A DNA stretch of 64,000 nucleotides from Desulfomicrobium orale DSM 12838 (GCF_001553625.1 NZ_CP014230.1:2046001-2110000); one strand, 5' to 3'; positions 1-10,552 are shown, counted from the first letter of the stretch. Numbers and translations are program-made. The notes: generated by a model from the sequence alone, not told the origin.

Positions 1-777
1 GCCGCCCACTCCCAGCAGAACGCCCAGCCTCCAGTCCGGGGCGACGGCCAGTTCCGTGTGGAACGCGGCCAGAATCTGGTAGAAGACGACGCCCGCCACG
101 GATGTGACAAAGGTGCCCAGCAGCGCGGCTCCAGCCACAGTATGGATGTGCAGTCCGCAAATGGACACGAAAAACGGTGCGATGATGGAGCCCCCGCCGA
201 TGCCGTAGGCCCCGCCCACAATGCCCACCGCCAGACTCATGGCAAATATGAAGGGTATGGATGCGCTGTAGGTCTGTCCGGAAAATTCGTAGGTAATGCG
301 GCGTAAGGACGTCTCCCGCATGACAACAGGGCTGAATGGTCCGTTTGCGGAAGATTTTCGGGGGCCGGCCTGCTTTGATCCTGGACGGAGAAGATCGCGG
401 GCCATGCGGATGCCGATACAGCCCAGTACCAGACCGGCAAATATCCTGAAATTTCCGGGGTCGGACAGACAGTTGACCCGGATCATGGCTCCCAGAATCA
501 CGCCGGGCAGCGTGCCCAGCACCACCACCCAGGCTAGGGGCCAGACCATGCGCTTTTCCTTACAGTAGCGGTAAACTCCGCTGGGAATGGCCACGATGTT
601 GAAAACCTGATTGGTGGCGCTGACCGAAGGCGCTGTATAACCAAGGAAGGATACCTGGAAAGGCAGCAGGAGGAAGGCTCCGGATATGCCGCCCATGGAG
701 GTGAAGAAGGAGACTGTGAAGGAGGCCAGAGGCGGGATCCACACCGCGACTTCAATGTCCGCTACAGGAAAGTACAT
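1..777 (-). CDS. TauE/SafE family sulfite exporter-like permease (3' end outside window)
   Basis: Only the first 259 codons are present; the C-terminus lies beyond base 1. The start ATG at 777 has GGGAGGG five bases upstream. The protein is hydrophobic with several membrane segments. It carries the glycine-rich repeats of the TauE/SafE (DUF81) family, such as TSMGGISGAF near residue 25 and a second GIGGGSIIAPF block about 190 residues later. Members move sulfite, organosulfonates or sulfoacetate across the inner membrane, and sulfate reducers often carry several paralogs. The substrate cannot be read from the sequence. The internal duplication of the glycine motif and the family call are clear. 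Confidence 0.88.
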   Translation of the reverse strand, partial: MYFPVADIEVAVWIPPLASFTVSFFTSMGGISGAFLLLPFQVSFLGYTAPSVSATNQVFNIVAIPSGVYRYCKEKRMVWPLAWVVVLGTLPGVILGAMIRVNCLSDPGNFRIFAGLVLGCIGIRMARDLLRPGSKQAGPRKSSANGPFSPVVMRETSLRRITYEFSGQTYSASIPFIFAMSLAVGIVGGAYGIGGGSIIAPFFVSICGLHIHTVAGAALLGTFVTSVAGVVFYQILAAFHTELAVAPDWRLGVLLGVGG

Positions 778-1003
778 ATGGCCCTCCCGGAAAATTCGGA
801 CTGAATAGGCATCTTTAAGAATAAAATCGTGACTGTTTGATGCTGGTTTTCTCCTGCCGCGTCAAGAGGTGTCCGGTAGCTGCCCTTCAAAGCTTCAGGA
901 TGGTGCTGTTCACTGGAACCTGACCTCATTCATCATGAAGAGCGGCCGGCTGGAATTTGGTCAGGCGCAAAGAGAGGAGGGGGGAAAATGACCGGCGGGC
1001 CCG

Positions 1004-2017
1004 TCACTGCCGCTCAAAGAGGATGCCCGAAGGAGTGATGCGGGCTGTTTTATCTCCGGGAAACTGGATGATTGTGCCCGTTTTTTTATCCGCCCAGGCC
1101 CGGTCCAGCAGGAAGAGATGTCCGCTCAGGGCCTGTCCCGGTCCGAGTCCGTCCAGAACGGCTTTGTACAGGCGCAGGCGTTTGGCCGGATGACAGGTGG
1201 CGAGCGTGCGGTGGGTCAGAATTCGTGAGTCTCTCTCCCTGGTCAGTTCAGTGTTCCAGAAGTCCTCATCCAGCCGGGCCAGCCGCCACAGATTCAGAAC
1301 GGAGCGGGAAAGGGACGGATTTTCCCTGCGCAGCAGCGGCATGACCTGTCGCCGGATTCTGTTGCGGGTGGGATCCGTGCTCTGATTGGATCTGTCTTCG
1401 TGCCAGGCAAGCCCGCAGGCCAGGGCGAAGGCGTGGAGGTCCTCCTTGGTCCAGTCAAGGACCGGGCGCAACAGACGCCGTTTCGAGTCCACACCGGGCA
1501 TGCCGCCCAGGCCCGGCCAGCCCGTGCCTCGCACCAGCCTGAGGACCATGTCTTCAGCCAGATCGTCAGCATGATGGGCGGTGACGATCCAGTCCGCATC
1601 ATATCTGGCCCGCACGGATTCCAGAAATTCATAACGCAGCAGACGGGCGCTTTCCTCCGTTCCCCGGCCGGATGCGGCCTGGTGCCCGCGCACATCGAGG
1701 CGGGCCGTTTCGCAGGGAATGCCTAGTTCGGCGCAGACTTTTCGGGCGTGCGGCAGTTCGGCGTCGGATTCGGGGCGCAGGCCGTGATGCGCATGGGCCG
1801 CTATGAGCGAGAAGCCGGTCCGGGGAGCGAGAATATGCAGAAGGTGGAGCAGCGCTGCGGAATCAAGACCCGTGGAGTAGGCCACTACCAGCCGCGTGCC
1901 ACGCAGGTCCACGCCCAGAGAGTCCCGGCAGAAAGCCTCGATGGCCAGGCAGCGTCTGGCCCAGAAGCGGGGCAGACTCTGAAGGCGCATGGTCTGTTCT
2001 TGCATGGCGGAATTCAT
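1004..2017 (-). CDS. tilS: tRNA(Ile)-lysidine synthase TilS
   Basis: TilS converts the wobble C34 of tRNA-Ile(CAU) to lysidine using ATP and lysine, which lets the tRNA read AUA. The N-type ATP pyrophosphatase loop is at residues 48-53 and reads STGLDS; most family members have SGGxDS, so the second position is changed. HAHHGLRPESD and TAHHADDLAED, characteristic of TilS, follow. Length is 337 aa if the first ATG (2017) is used. That ATG has no clear ribosome site, so ATG at 2005 or 1990 is possible. It is the last gene of the minus-strand hem cluster. Confidence 0.93.
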   Translation of the reverse strand: MNSAMQEQTMRLQSLPRFWARRCLAIEAFCRDSLGVDLRGTRLVVAYSTGLDSAALLHLLHILAPRTGFSLIAAHAHHGLRPESDAELPHARKVCAELGIPCETARLDVRGHQAASGRGTEESARLLRYEFLESVRARYDADWIVTAHHADDLAEDMVLRLVRGTGWPGLGGMPGVDSKRRLLRPVLDWTKEDLHAFALACGLAWHEDRSNQSTDPTRNRIRRQVMPLLRRENPSLSRSVLNLWRLARLDEDFWNTELTRERDSRILTHRTLATCHPAKRLRLYKAVLDGLGPGQALSGHLFLLDRAWADKKTGTIIQFPGDKTARITPSGILFERQ

Positions 2018-2050
2018 GACATGGCTGGCGCAGACTTGCGGGCGGCGCTC

Positions 2051-2383
2051 TCAGAAGCGGATGTCCAGCTCACGCAACAGGTTTTCCAGACAGGTCCGCA
2101 TGTGCAGCTCCTGTTCCGGCGTGGCGTAGGCCGCACATTCGCAGTGCAGGCTCCGTCCGGCCCGGACCAGAAGTTCCAGCCTGATCCAGTCCGTCCCGCT
2201 TTCCAAAGCCATGTAAAAGGGCCCGCATGCGGGTGCGTGCTCTCGCTGAGTGGCGGAGAGAAGGTCCGGCGGCAGTGGGAAGTGGTAAAGGCGCTCGATG
2301 CTCTGCAGTCCGCGTTTCCGCAGCCAGTCTTCAAGCCGCCGCATGTCTTCGGGAGAAATCTCATCGACCAGAAAGGAACGCAT
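2051..2383 (-). CDS. conserved hypothetical protein, about 110 aa
   Basis: A small soluble protein between hemA and tilS, with no family I recognise. An upstream ATG at 2398 overlaps the hemA stop by four bases but lacks a ribosome site. The ATG at 2383 has GGAGG six bases before it, so it is preferred. The sequence begins with a short acidic helical part (PEDMRRLEDWLRKRG) and ends with a helix rich in Leu and Glu. Codon use matches its neighbours and it is tightly packed in the operon, so it is very likely expressed. A role linked to tetrapyrrole synthesis would be a guess based only on position. Confidence 0.75.
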   Translation of the reverse strand: MRSFLVDEISPEDMRRLEDWLRKRGLQSIERLYHFPLPPDLLSATQREHAPACGPFYMALESGTDWIRLELLVRAGRSLHCECAAYATPEQELHMRTCLENLLRELDIRF

Positions 2384-2394
2384 GACGGCCTCCG

Positions 2395-3720
2395 TCATTT
2401 GGCCCAGGGGGATTTGCGGTCCTGATGCGCCTCGGGAGGAATTTCCTCCCGGTCCAGATTGAACATTCTGCGGGCGTTGTGGATGAAGCGCTGGGCCGAT
2501 CCTTCTTCCTGAGAGCGCCGTTTCAGGTAGCTGATGGGCTCATGGTAGATTTTGTGACAGACAGACTGGGCCAGCCGCTCCAGAATGGCCACGGTCTGCG
2601 GATCCGGATCGGGGCCGAGCTGGCGGATGGATTTCTTCAGTTCCCGCCGGGCGATGCGCTCTCCCTGGTCCAGCAGGGCCACGATGGTGGGCGTCAGTTC
2701 CAGCGAGTCCCGCCAGAGCATGAAGGCGCGCACCTCCTCGTTTACGATGTCTCTGGCCTTCAGGGCCTCCTGCTGCCGTCCGGCCAGATTTTCCTCCACC
2801 ACTTCCCGCAGATCGTCGATGTCATACAGATAGACGTTGTCCAGAGTGTTCACGTCCGGATCGATGTCCCGGGGCACGGCGATGTCGATGAAGAAGATGG
2901 GCTTGTGCCGCCTTTTGCGGAGCACCTCCTTCATGTCCCTGGCGTGGATGACGGCCGTGGGCGAACCCGTGGAGCTGATGACGATGTCCGTTTCCAGCAG
3001 GGCCTGATGCAGGTCCTCGAAGGGCATGGCCCGCCCCCTGAATTGCCGGGCCAGCTCCTGACCGTGTTCCATGGTCCGGTTGACCACGGTGAAATCCCGC
3101 ACTCCGGCCGAAAGCAGGTGCGTGGCGGCCAGTTCGGCCATTTCGCCGGCACCGATAAGCAGGGCGCGGTGATTGGAGAGATCGGTGAATATCTTGCGGG
3201 CCAGTTCCACCGCCGCATAGCTGATGGACACCGCGCTGGAGGCGATGGCCGTCTCGGTGCGGACCCGTTTGGCCACAGAGAAGGCCTTGTGCAGCAGCCG
3301 GTTGATGATCACTCTGGTGGAGCCGTTTTCCACGGCCTGACGGTAGGCGGCCTTGAGCTGTCCCAGGATCTGCGGTTCGCCCAGAATCATGGAGTCCAGG
3401 CTGGAAGCCACGGTGAACAGGTGTTCCACGGCTGCCGCGCCGGTATGACTGTAGATGTGTCCGTCCAGGCCGGACGCGGGTTGCCCGCACTGGGCGGCCC
3501 AGAAGCTGGCGATGGCCTCCGGGGCGTTGCCGGCGGCGTCGCCCACGGCCAGAAATTCAACCCTGTTGCAGGTGGACAGCACCAGAGCCTCGGCCACGGG
3601 GCCGTCCTCGGAGACGAGGCCGCCGGAGCGGGGATCGCAGCCGTTTAAGGCGAACCGCTCCCGGACATCCACGCCAGCGGTTTTATGATTCAGACCGACA
3701 AGATAGATTTCCTGATTCAT
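2395..3720 (-). CDS. hemA: glutamyl-tRNA reductase HemA
   Basis: HemA reduces glutamyl-tRNA(Glu) with NADPH to glutamate-1-semialdehyde, the first committed step of tetrapyrrole synthesis by the C5 route. The N-terminal block GLNHKTAGVDVRE is at residues 9-21. The catalytic Cys51 sits in STCNRVE. A Rossmann NADPH-binding stretch (LLIGAGEMAELA) lies near residue 190, and a C-terminal helical dimerisation domain follows. Length (441 aa) is normal. The gene follows ccsA and the siroheme dehydrogenase gene on the same strand, so heme c and siroheme supply appear to be co-expressed. This fits an organism with many cytochromes and sulfite reductase. Confidence 0.97.
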   Translation of the reverse strand: MNQEIYLVGLNHKTAGVDVRERFALNGCDPRSGGLVSEDGPVAEALVLSTCNRVEFLAVGDAAGNAPEAIASFWAAQCGQPASGLDGHIYSHTGAAAVEHLFTVASSLDSMILGEPQILGQLKAAYRQAVENGSTRVIINRLLHKAFSVAKRVRTETAIASSAVSISYAAVELARKIFTDLSNHRALLIGAGEMAELAATHLLSAGVRDFTVVNRTMEHGQELARQFRGRAMPFEDLHQALLETDIVISSTGSPTAVIHARDMKEVLRKRRHKPIFFIDIAVPRDIDPDVNTLDNVYLYDIDDLREVVEENLAGRQQEALKARDIVNEEVRAFMLWRDSLELTPTIVALLDQGERIARRELKKSIRQLGPDPDPQTVAILERLAQSVCHKIYHEPISYLKRRSQEEGSAQRFIHNARRMFNLDREEIPPEAHQDRKSPWAK

Positions 3721-3741
3721 GGAAGCGTCAACCCGGAAAAA

Positions 3742-4569
3742 TTAGGACCGGAAACTGTGGTGCGTCGGAAGCAGGAAATTGACTCCCACCAGAGACGCCA
3801 GACAGAGCAGAAACAGGACAATGGCCGTTTTCGCGGGCTTTTTGCCACGCCAGCCCAGCACCATGCGCTGATGGAAAAGCAGGGCGAAAACGATCCAGAC
3901 GATAATGGAAACGATTTCCTTGGGATCCCAGCTGATGATTTTTTTCCAGGTGAAGGAAGCCCACAGGAAACCGGCCAGCATGCTGACCGTGTACAGGGGA
4001 AACCCGATGCGCGCGGCCCAGTCGTTGGCCCTGTCGAAGGTTTCCAGAGACGGCAGCTCGTGGAAGAATCCGGGCAGCCTGGTCTTGGTTTTGATTTTCT
4101 GTTCGAGGAAAAGATAGGCCAGCCCCGCTCCGAAGGCCATGACCACAAAAGCCAGGGAAACGAACACGGCCCCCACGTGCAGGCCGAACCACAGGGCGCT
4201 GAAGTGTTCGGGCACGGTCATGGTCTGGGTGTGGATGGCCAGGGAAGAGCTGAACAGGACCAGGGCCAGGGGCGCCGTGACGATAGACAGAAAATCGTGC
4301 TTGAGCCGCCACCAGAGGGCGAAAAAGATGAGTACGAAGAACCAGGCCAGCAGGTTCATGTAGAATTGGCGCTGATGCAGGTTGGCTGCGCCCAGTTCGG
4401 CGAAGCGGAGCACGAGATCCACGGTGTGCAGGGCGAACGCGGTGACCGATGTCCAGACCGCTGCGCGTTTCAGCCCTGGCTGGCGCAGCAGAAGCCCCAG
4501 AGGGTAAGTTACGGACCCCGCCAGATAGAGCAGGGCCACGCTCAGTTCAAACAGTCGGGAAGCAGTCAT
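3742..4569 (-). CDS. ccsA: cytochrome c biogenesis/assembly protein CcsA (HemX-like)
   Basis: An integral membrane protein of about eight hydrophobic segments. The tryptophan-rich heme-handling stretch WASFTWKKIISWDPKE lies about two thirds along and is typical of CcsA/CcmC/HemX proteins, which carry heme for attachment to apocytochromes c. The start at 4569 is chosen because GGAG precedes it by nine bases; the longer ATG at 4593 has no ribosome site. The gene overlaps the end of the siroheme gene by 23 bases and lies 21 bases before hemA, so translation is probably coupled. Whether it acts in cytochrome c maturation or stabilises HemA (the HemX role) cannot be separated here. Confidence 0.88.
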   Translation of the reverse strand: MTASRLFELSVALLYLAGSVTYPLGLLLRQPGLKRAAVWTSVTAFALHTVDLVLRFAELGAANLHQRQFYMNLLAWFFVLIFFALWWRLKHDFLSIVTAPLALVLFSSSLAIHTQTMTVPEHFSALWFGLHVGAVFVSLAFVVMAFGAGLAYLFLEQKIKTKTRLPGFFHELPSLETFDRANDWAARIGFPLYTVSMLAGFLWASFTWKKIISWDPKEIVSIIVWIVFALLFHQRMVLGWRGKKPAKTAIVLFLLCLASLVGVNFLLPTHHSFRS

Positions 4570-5236
4570 CGCACCATTCTCCGATTTGTGCATGCAGGTC
4601 GGCGGGGAGCAGGGCCTTCAGGGTCCGCTCGCATGCGCTCCGGTCGTTTTTGCGGATCAGTTCCGGCAGGGGAGCGGCCGCCAGATCGCGGAACACGCGC
4701 CGGTTCTCGGAACTGCTTCCGCCCAGAGCCAGCTGCGCTGGCCGGATGCGTCCCATCAGCCTGGTCAGCCGCTCGTATTCCGGGCCGTAGCGTTCTTCCA
4801 GATCCCGCCGGATGACCCGGGACAGGGCCGGGCTTGCGCCGCCGGTGGAGACGGTAATGGTCAGATCGCCGCGCGTGATGCTCGCCGGAAGGGTGAAATC
4901 GCCGCTTTCGGGATCGTCGGCCATGTTGCACAGGATGTTTTTGTCCCGGCACAGCAGACCGATCCGGGCGTTGAGTTCGCGTAGCGGCGTGCAGGCGAAA
5001 ACCAGGCGCGCGCCGTCCAGATCCGTGTCCGCGAAAGGCCGCTTCGCATACGTGAAGTTGGCATGTCTGGCAAGGAAGGCCAGCAAAGCGGGGCCCGGCG
5101 GACGAGGATCCACCGCTGTCAGCCGGGCCGGATCGCAGGCCAGCAGGGTTTCTATTTTCCTTTGGCCCACCTCGCCCGCGCCGACCACCACACAGTGGGC
5201 ACGGCGTATGTCCAGAAGCAGAGGATAGTAGCGCAT
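4547..5236 (-). CDS. precorrin-2 dehydrogenase / sirohydrochlorin ferrochelatase (CysG N-terminal type)
   Basis: This enzyme oxidises precorrin-2 to sirohydrochlorin with NAD+, and some members also insert iron to give siroheme. The Rossmann loop GAGEVG is at residues 19-24, right after the N-terminal strand. The motif FTLPASI and the TGGASPALSR stretch typical of the family follow at mid-protein. Length is about 229 aa, the stand-alone form without the methyltransferase half of CysG. The start may be ATG 5236 or ATG 5242; AGG lies upstream of both. Siroheme is needed for dissimilatory sulfite reductase, so this first gene of the hem cluster fits a sulfate reducer. Confidence 0.92.
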   Translation of the reverse strand: MRYYPLLLDIRRAHCVVVGAGEVGQRKIETLLACDPARLTAVDPRPPGPALLAFLARHANFTYAKRPFADTDLDGARLVFACTPLRELNARIGLLCRDKNILCNMADDPESGDFTLPASITRGDLTITVSTGGASPALSRVIRRDLEERYGPEYERLTRLMGRIRPAQLALGGSSSENRRVFRDLAAAPLPELIRKNDRSACERTLKALLPADLHAQIGEWCDDCFPTV

Positions 5237-5319
5237 GCACATTTGCCTAACAGAGGCCGATGCGCTTGTACACGCGCGGCTTCTGGACATTTTGGCCGTT
5301 TTCCCCGAAGAACGCGAGC

Positions 5320-6528
5320 ATGACCCCGCCCATGTCTTCCGGCCCCGCTCTGGTCGTACAGCTGGCCCGTTTCGGCGACCTGATCCAGACCCGGCGGCTG
5401 ATCCGTTCCCTTCTGGCCGAGAGCCCTGTGCATCTGCTGGTGGACGGCGGCCTCACGGAACTGGCCCGGCTGCTGTATCCGGAAGTCACAGTGCACGGCA
5501 TACCGGCCCACGCAAATGGCGCCGGGGATGTGTGGGCACGGATACGGCGCGATGTGGACGCTCTGGCCGGGACTGATTTCCGGCGGGTGTACAATCTCAA
5601 TTTTTCCGGACTCAGTTTCGCCCTGGCCGCCCTGTTCGATCCGGAAACAGTGCGGGGATACAGGTTCCGCGCGGGTCAGCGGCTGGTGGATTTCTGGCCC
5701 TCCCAGCTCATGCGCTGGAGCGCCCGCCGTGCCGAAGCGGGCATCAATCTGGTGGATGCCTGGGGTTTGTATGCGCCGGCACCCCTGTCTCCGGCCGCGG
5801 TCAATCCGGCGGCCGTCGCCCGCGGCGGAGGTCTGGGCGTGGTCATGTCCGGCCAGAACGCCCGCCGCTCTCTGCCTCCGGAAATTCTGGCGCCCATAGT
5901 CCGCGCCGCCCGGAACAGAACGAATGGTCCGGTGCATCTGTTCGGAACGGCCAGAGACCGGCGGGCGGCAAGGGAACTGGCCAGCCTGCTGCCGCAATCC
6001 CTGCGTCGGGAAGTCCACGATCTGACCGGCGGGACGGATTGGCCGGGGCTTCTGGAGGCTGTCCGGGGGCTCGATCTGCTTCTTTCACCGGATACGGGAA
6101 CGGCCCATCTGGCCGCGTATCTGGGCGTTCCGGTGCTTGGTTTCTTTTTGTCTTCGGCCTGGTGTCATGAAACCGGGCCTTACGGGGCCGGACATCTGGC
6201 CGTGCAGGCTGTGTGCGGCTGCGCGCCCTGTCTGGAAACGCGGCCCTGTCCTGCAAACCTTATGTGCCGCGCGCCGTTGACCCATCCGGCGGTGCTGCGT
6301 TTCATAAGCGGCCGCGGCGGAGCTGAACTGCCGGAGCATGTGGCCGTCATGTCCAGCGGGTTCGATCGTCTTGGGCTGGTCTACACGCCCGTGGCCGGGG
6401 AAGATCCTTTCGCGTCGCGCCGGGCCGAGTTTCGGGCGCTGGCCTCGGGGCTGGCCGGTCTGGGCGGCGGGGAGACCGGCGCGGCCCAGGAATGGATGCG
6501 GGAAAGGGATTGGATGCTGCCCCGCTGA
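5320..6528 (+). CDS. glycosyltransferase family 9 (heptosyltransferase-like)
   Basis: A GT-B fold enzyme of about 402 aa. The N-terminal motif RFGDLIQTRRLI and the later LSPDTGTAHLAAYLGVPV are classic for heptosyltransferases that add ADP-heptose to the lipopolysaccharide core. A cluster of cysteines (CGCAPC, then CPANLMC) near residue 300-320 resembles the cysteine-rich stretch seen in GT9 proteins from this group. It is transcribed away from the siroheme gene. The ribosome site before ATG 5320 is weak and ATG 5332 is an alternative. The exact sugar and acceptor are unknown. Confidence 0.85.
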   Translation: MTPPMSSGPALVVQLARFGDLIQTRRLIRSLLAESPVHLLVDGGLTELARLLYPEVTVHGIPAHANGAGDVWARIRRDVDALAGTDFRRVYNLNFSGLSFALAALFDPETVRGYRFRAGQRLVDFWPSQLMRWSARRAEAGINLVDAWGLYAPAPLSPAAVNPAAVARGGGLGVVMSGQNARRSLPPEILAPIVRAARNRTNGPVHLFGTARDRRAARELASLLPQSLRREVHDLTGGTDWPGLLEAVRGLDLLLSPDTGTAHLAAYLGVPVLGFFLSSAWCHETGPYGAGHLAVQAVCGCAPCLETRPCPANLMCRAPLTHPAVLRFISGRGGAELPEHVAVMSSGFDRLGLVYTPVAGEDPFASRRAEFRALASGLAGLGGGETGAAQEWMRERDWMLPR

Positions 6529-6634
6529 AGCCCGCCCCGGTTTCACATCCGGCGGACCGGGGATGTCCGCTTGGGAAAAAATGCTTCAACGCCACGGGAT
6601 GATCCGGCTCGGGCCATCCTGCTCAAGGTCATCT

Positions 6635-8926
6635 ATGCTGCATGAGAATATTCTCTCTCTGGTGGGGGCCGCGCCCATCGTGCGTCTGAACCGGATTTTT
6701 CCGCATCCGCGCATCATTCTGGCGGCCAAGGTCGAAGGGGCCAGCGTGGGCGGATCCATCAAGGACCGTGTGGCCCTGTCCATGGTCGAGGCGGCCGAGG
6801 CCAGCGGAGAACTGACCCCGGACAAAATTATCATCGAAGCCACCAGCGGCAACACCGGCGTGGGGCTGGCCATGGTCTGCGCGGTGAAGGGCTACCGGCT
6901 GACCCTGCTCATGCCCGATTCCGCCTCGGAGGAACGCAAGCGGATCATGCGCGCTTACGGGGCGGAGCTGCGCCTGACGCCGGGATGCCTGGGCACGGAC
7001 GGGGCCATCGAGGAAGCCTACCGCTTGGCCAGAGAGGAGCCGGACAAGTACCTGCTCATGGACCAGTACAACAATCCGGCCAGCATCAGGGCGCATTTTA
7101 TGGGCACGGGCCGGGAGATTCTGGAGCAGACGGGCGGAGCGGTCACGCATGTGGTGGCCACGCTGGGCACTTCGGGCACGGCCATGGGCATCGCCCGGCG
7201 GATGAAGGAATCCGCTCCGGGAGTGTGCGTGGCGGCGGTGGAGCCCTTTGCCGGGCACAAGATTCAGGGCCTCAAGAACATGCAGGAGTCCTACCCGCCC
7301 GGCATCTACGACAAGCATGCTCTGGACCGGATCATTCACGTGGAGGACGAGGAGGCTTTTTCCTGCGCCCGGCGTCTGGCCAGGGAAGAGGGCATCCTGT
7401 CGGGCATGAGCGCGGGAGCGGCTCTGGCCGGAGCGCTGCGTCTGGCCCGGGAACTGGACGCCGGGGGAGAATCCGGGTTCATCGTGTTCATCTGCCCGGA
7501 CACCGGGGAGCGCTATCTGTCCACCACGCTGTTTGCGCCGCCCGCCCGGCAGGGACTGGCCGTGCACAGCGTGGATACGGGAACTGTGGAGTTTCTCGGC
7601 TCGCCGTCCGGCGGACACGCCCTGTTCACGCCGGGCCCCAGTCTGGACGACATCGGAGAGCTGGATGTCTGGCGGCGCATCGTCCTCATGGACGTGCTGG
7701 GCCGGGCCCTGTCCGGGGAGGGTCGGGCCGCGCGGATGGCTGTCGGTGTGGCGGACATGGACGACCGCGCTCTGGCCGGAGCGCGAGACGCCGGTCTGCC
7801 CCCGGACCAGTTCCGGGAGCGGGGAGTGGAGACAATGGCCGGATACGCGCGGAGCCTGGGAGTATCTTCGGCGCTGCGTTTCGCCCTGTCCGGAGACAGT
7901 CTGGACCGTGCCCTGGAACTGACGCGGCGGCTTTTGTCGCGGGGCCGGGCCTACGAAAAGCTGCGTTCCGTCTATTTCGACGTGACCAGGGACAAAGACT
8001 ACGGCCGGACTTCCGGCATGGACACGGCGGGTGTGCATGTCGGGCACACGGTGGATCTGGATGATTACGTCAAGGAAAATCCGGCGGATTTCACGCTGCT
8101 GAAGCGGGCCAGCCTGCAGGACCTGAAGCTGGGGGACGTGATCGAAACCCAGTGGGGCAAGGTCCGGCCCAGCTGGTTTCTCCAGATGGCCTCCGCCGCC
8201 CTGGACAGTCTGGGCGCGGTATCGGTCATGCTGGCCGGAGAATCCCAACGCTTCCCGCATCTGGACAACTTCAGCGCCATCTGGAGCGCGGGAGCCGATA
8301 TCCGGCCAAGGGCCTGGATGGTGATTCAGCCCGTGATCCGGCGCGAGGGCGGAGTCACTTCGCTGGAACAGGCGCTGGAACTGGCCGGGAACGGGACGGC
8401 CGTACGTCTGTGGCTGCTGTCGTCGTCGCATCTCAAGTCTCTGGCCTGCACCGGGGAGAGTCTGGTCATGTGGCGCAGAAACCAGCACCGGCTCCAGGAT
8501 GCCTTTGTGACGGCCACCCTCGGAGACGGACCGGGAAAGGCGGATCCGTCCTTCAATCAGACCCTGTACGACGTGAAGACGGCCTTTGCGGCGGCTCTCG
8601 AAAACAATCTGGATCTGGCCCATTTCTGGCCGGTGCTGTTCGGTTTTGCCAAGATCCTCAACGGCCGTCCGCCGACCCGTGAGGAAGGCGAGGCCGCCCG
8701 CGAACAGTTTCTGGCCTGCGACAGCGTGCTGGGCTTTCTGGACGGCGCCCGGCTGCCGTTACCCAAACAGGAATGGCCCGAAGAAGCGGCAGGTCTGGTG
8801 GCGCGGCGGGAGTGGGCCCGCGAACAGGGGAATTTTGCCCTGGCCGATGAACTGCGCGGGGAGCTGGTCCGAATGGGGCTGCGTCTGGAAGATCACCGGG
8901 CGGGCGCGCGGCTGTACAGGGAGTGA
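6635..8926 (+). CDS. cysteine synthase fused to a degenerate cysteinyl-tRNA synthetase
   Basis: A 763-aa two-part protein. Residues 1 to about 308 are a complete PLP-dependent O-acetylserine sulfhydrylase. They contain the PLP lysine K43 in GGSIKDR, the substrate loop TSGNTG and the phosphate loop GTSGT. Residues from about 310 to the end align over their whole length with cysteinyl-tRNA synthetase, down to the C-terminal helix (ADELRGELVRMGLRLED). The synthetase signatures are gone: HIGH is DIGE (339-342), the zinc cysteine of YVCG is Pro333, WHIEC is WFLQM (514-518), FPHHENE is FPHLDNF and KMSKS is absent near 569-577. ATG 6635 has AAGG seven bases upstream. The first half should make cysteine from O-acetylserine and sulfide. 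The second half probably cannot charge tRNA and may bind cysteine or regulate. Confidence 0.92.
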   Translation: MLHENILSLVGAAPIVRLNRIFPHPRIILAAKVEGASVGGSIKDRVALSMVEAAEASGELTPDKIIIEATSGNTGVGLAMVCAVKGYRLTLLMPDSASEERKRIMRAYGAELRLTPGCLGTDGAIEEAYRLAREEPDKYLLMDQYNNPASIRAHFMGTGREILEQTGGAVTHVVATLGTSGTAMGIARRMKESAPGVCVAAVEPFAGHKIQGLKNMQESYPPGIYDKHALDRIIHVEDEEAFSCARRLAREEGILSGMSAGAALAGALRLARELDAGGESGFIVFICPDTGERYLSTTLFAPPARQGLAVHSVDTGTVEFLGSPSGGHALFTPGPSLDDIGELDVWRRIVLMDVLGRALSGEGRAARMAVGVADMDDRALAGARDAGLPPDQFRERGVETMAGYARSLGVSSALRFALSGDSLDRALELTRRLLSRGRAYEKLRSVYFDVTRDKDYGRTSGMDTAGVHVGHTVDLDDYVKENPADFTLLKRASLQDLKLGDVIETQWGKVRPSWFLQMASAALDSLGAVSVMLAGESQRFPHLDNFSAIWSAGADIRPRAWMVIQPVIRREGGVTSLEQALELAGNGTAVRLWLLSSSHLKSLACTGESLVMWRRNQHRLQDAFVTATLGDGPGKADPSFNQTLYDVKTAFAAALENNLDLAHFWPVLFGFAKILNGRPPTREEGEAAREQFLACDSVLGFLDGARLPLPKQEWPEEAAGLVARREWAREQGNFALADELRGELVRMGLRLEDHRAGARLYRE

Positions 8927-9119
8927 TGGTCCGGGGCTTCCCCGAGATTTCTGACGGCCGGAGACTCTGTTTCAGCGCATAGTTTCGGCTGATCTGGAAG
9001 CGGTCGGGGCAGTTTTTTCATGGTTCCCAGGTAGTTTGGAAAGGGATTTACAATTTTGTTTAAACCACAGATTGAAGGCCCGTTTGCCGGGACAAGTTTC
9101 TTCAAAACGCGAGACAATC

Positions 9120-10547
<1,428 letters not shown>

Positions 10548-10552
10548 AGCCG

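Noticed and set aside
2425-3648. Plus-strand frame of 407 codons opposite hemA
   Set aside because: Shadow of hemA with Gly/His/Gln-rich composition and no ribosome site.
6629-8623. Long antisense frame (664 codons) on the minus strand opposite the cysteine synthase fusion
   Set aside because: Rich in His, Gln, Arg and Gly, no family likeness, and explained by GC-rich third positions of the real gene on the other strand.
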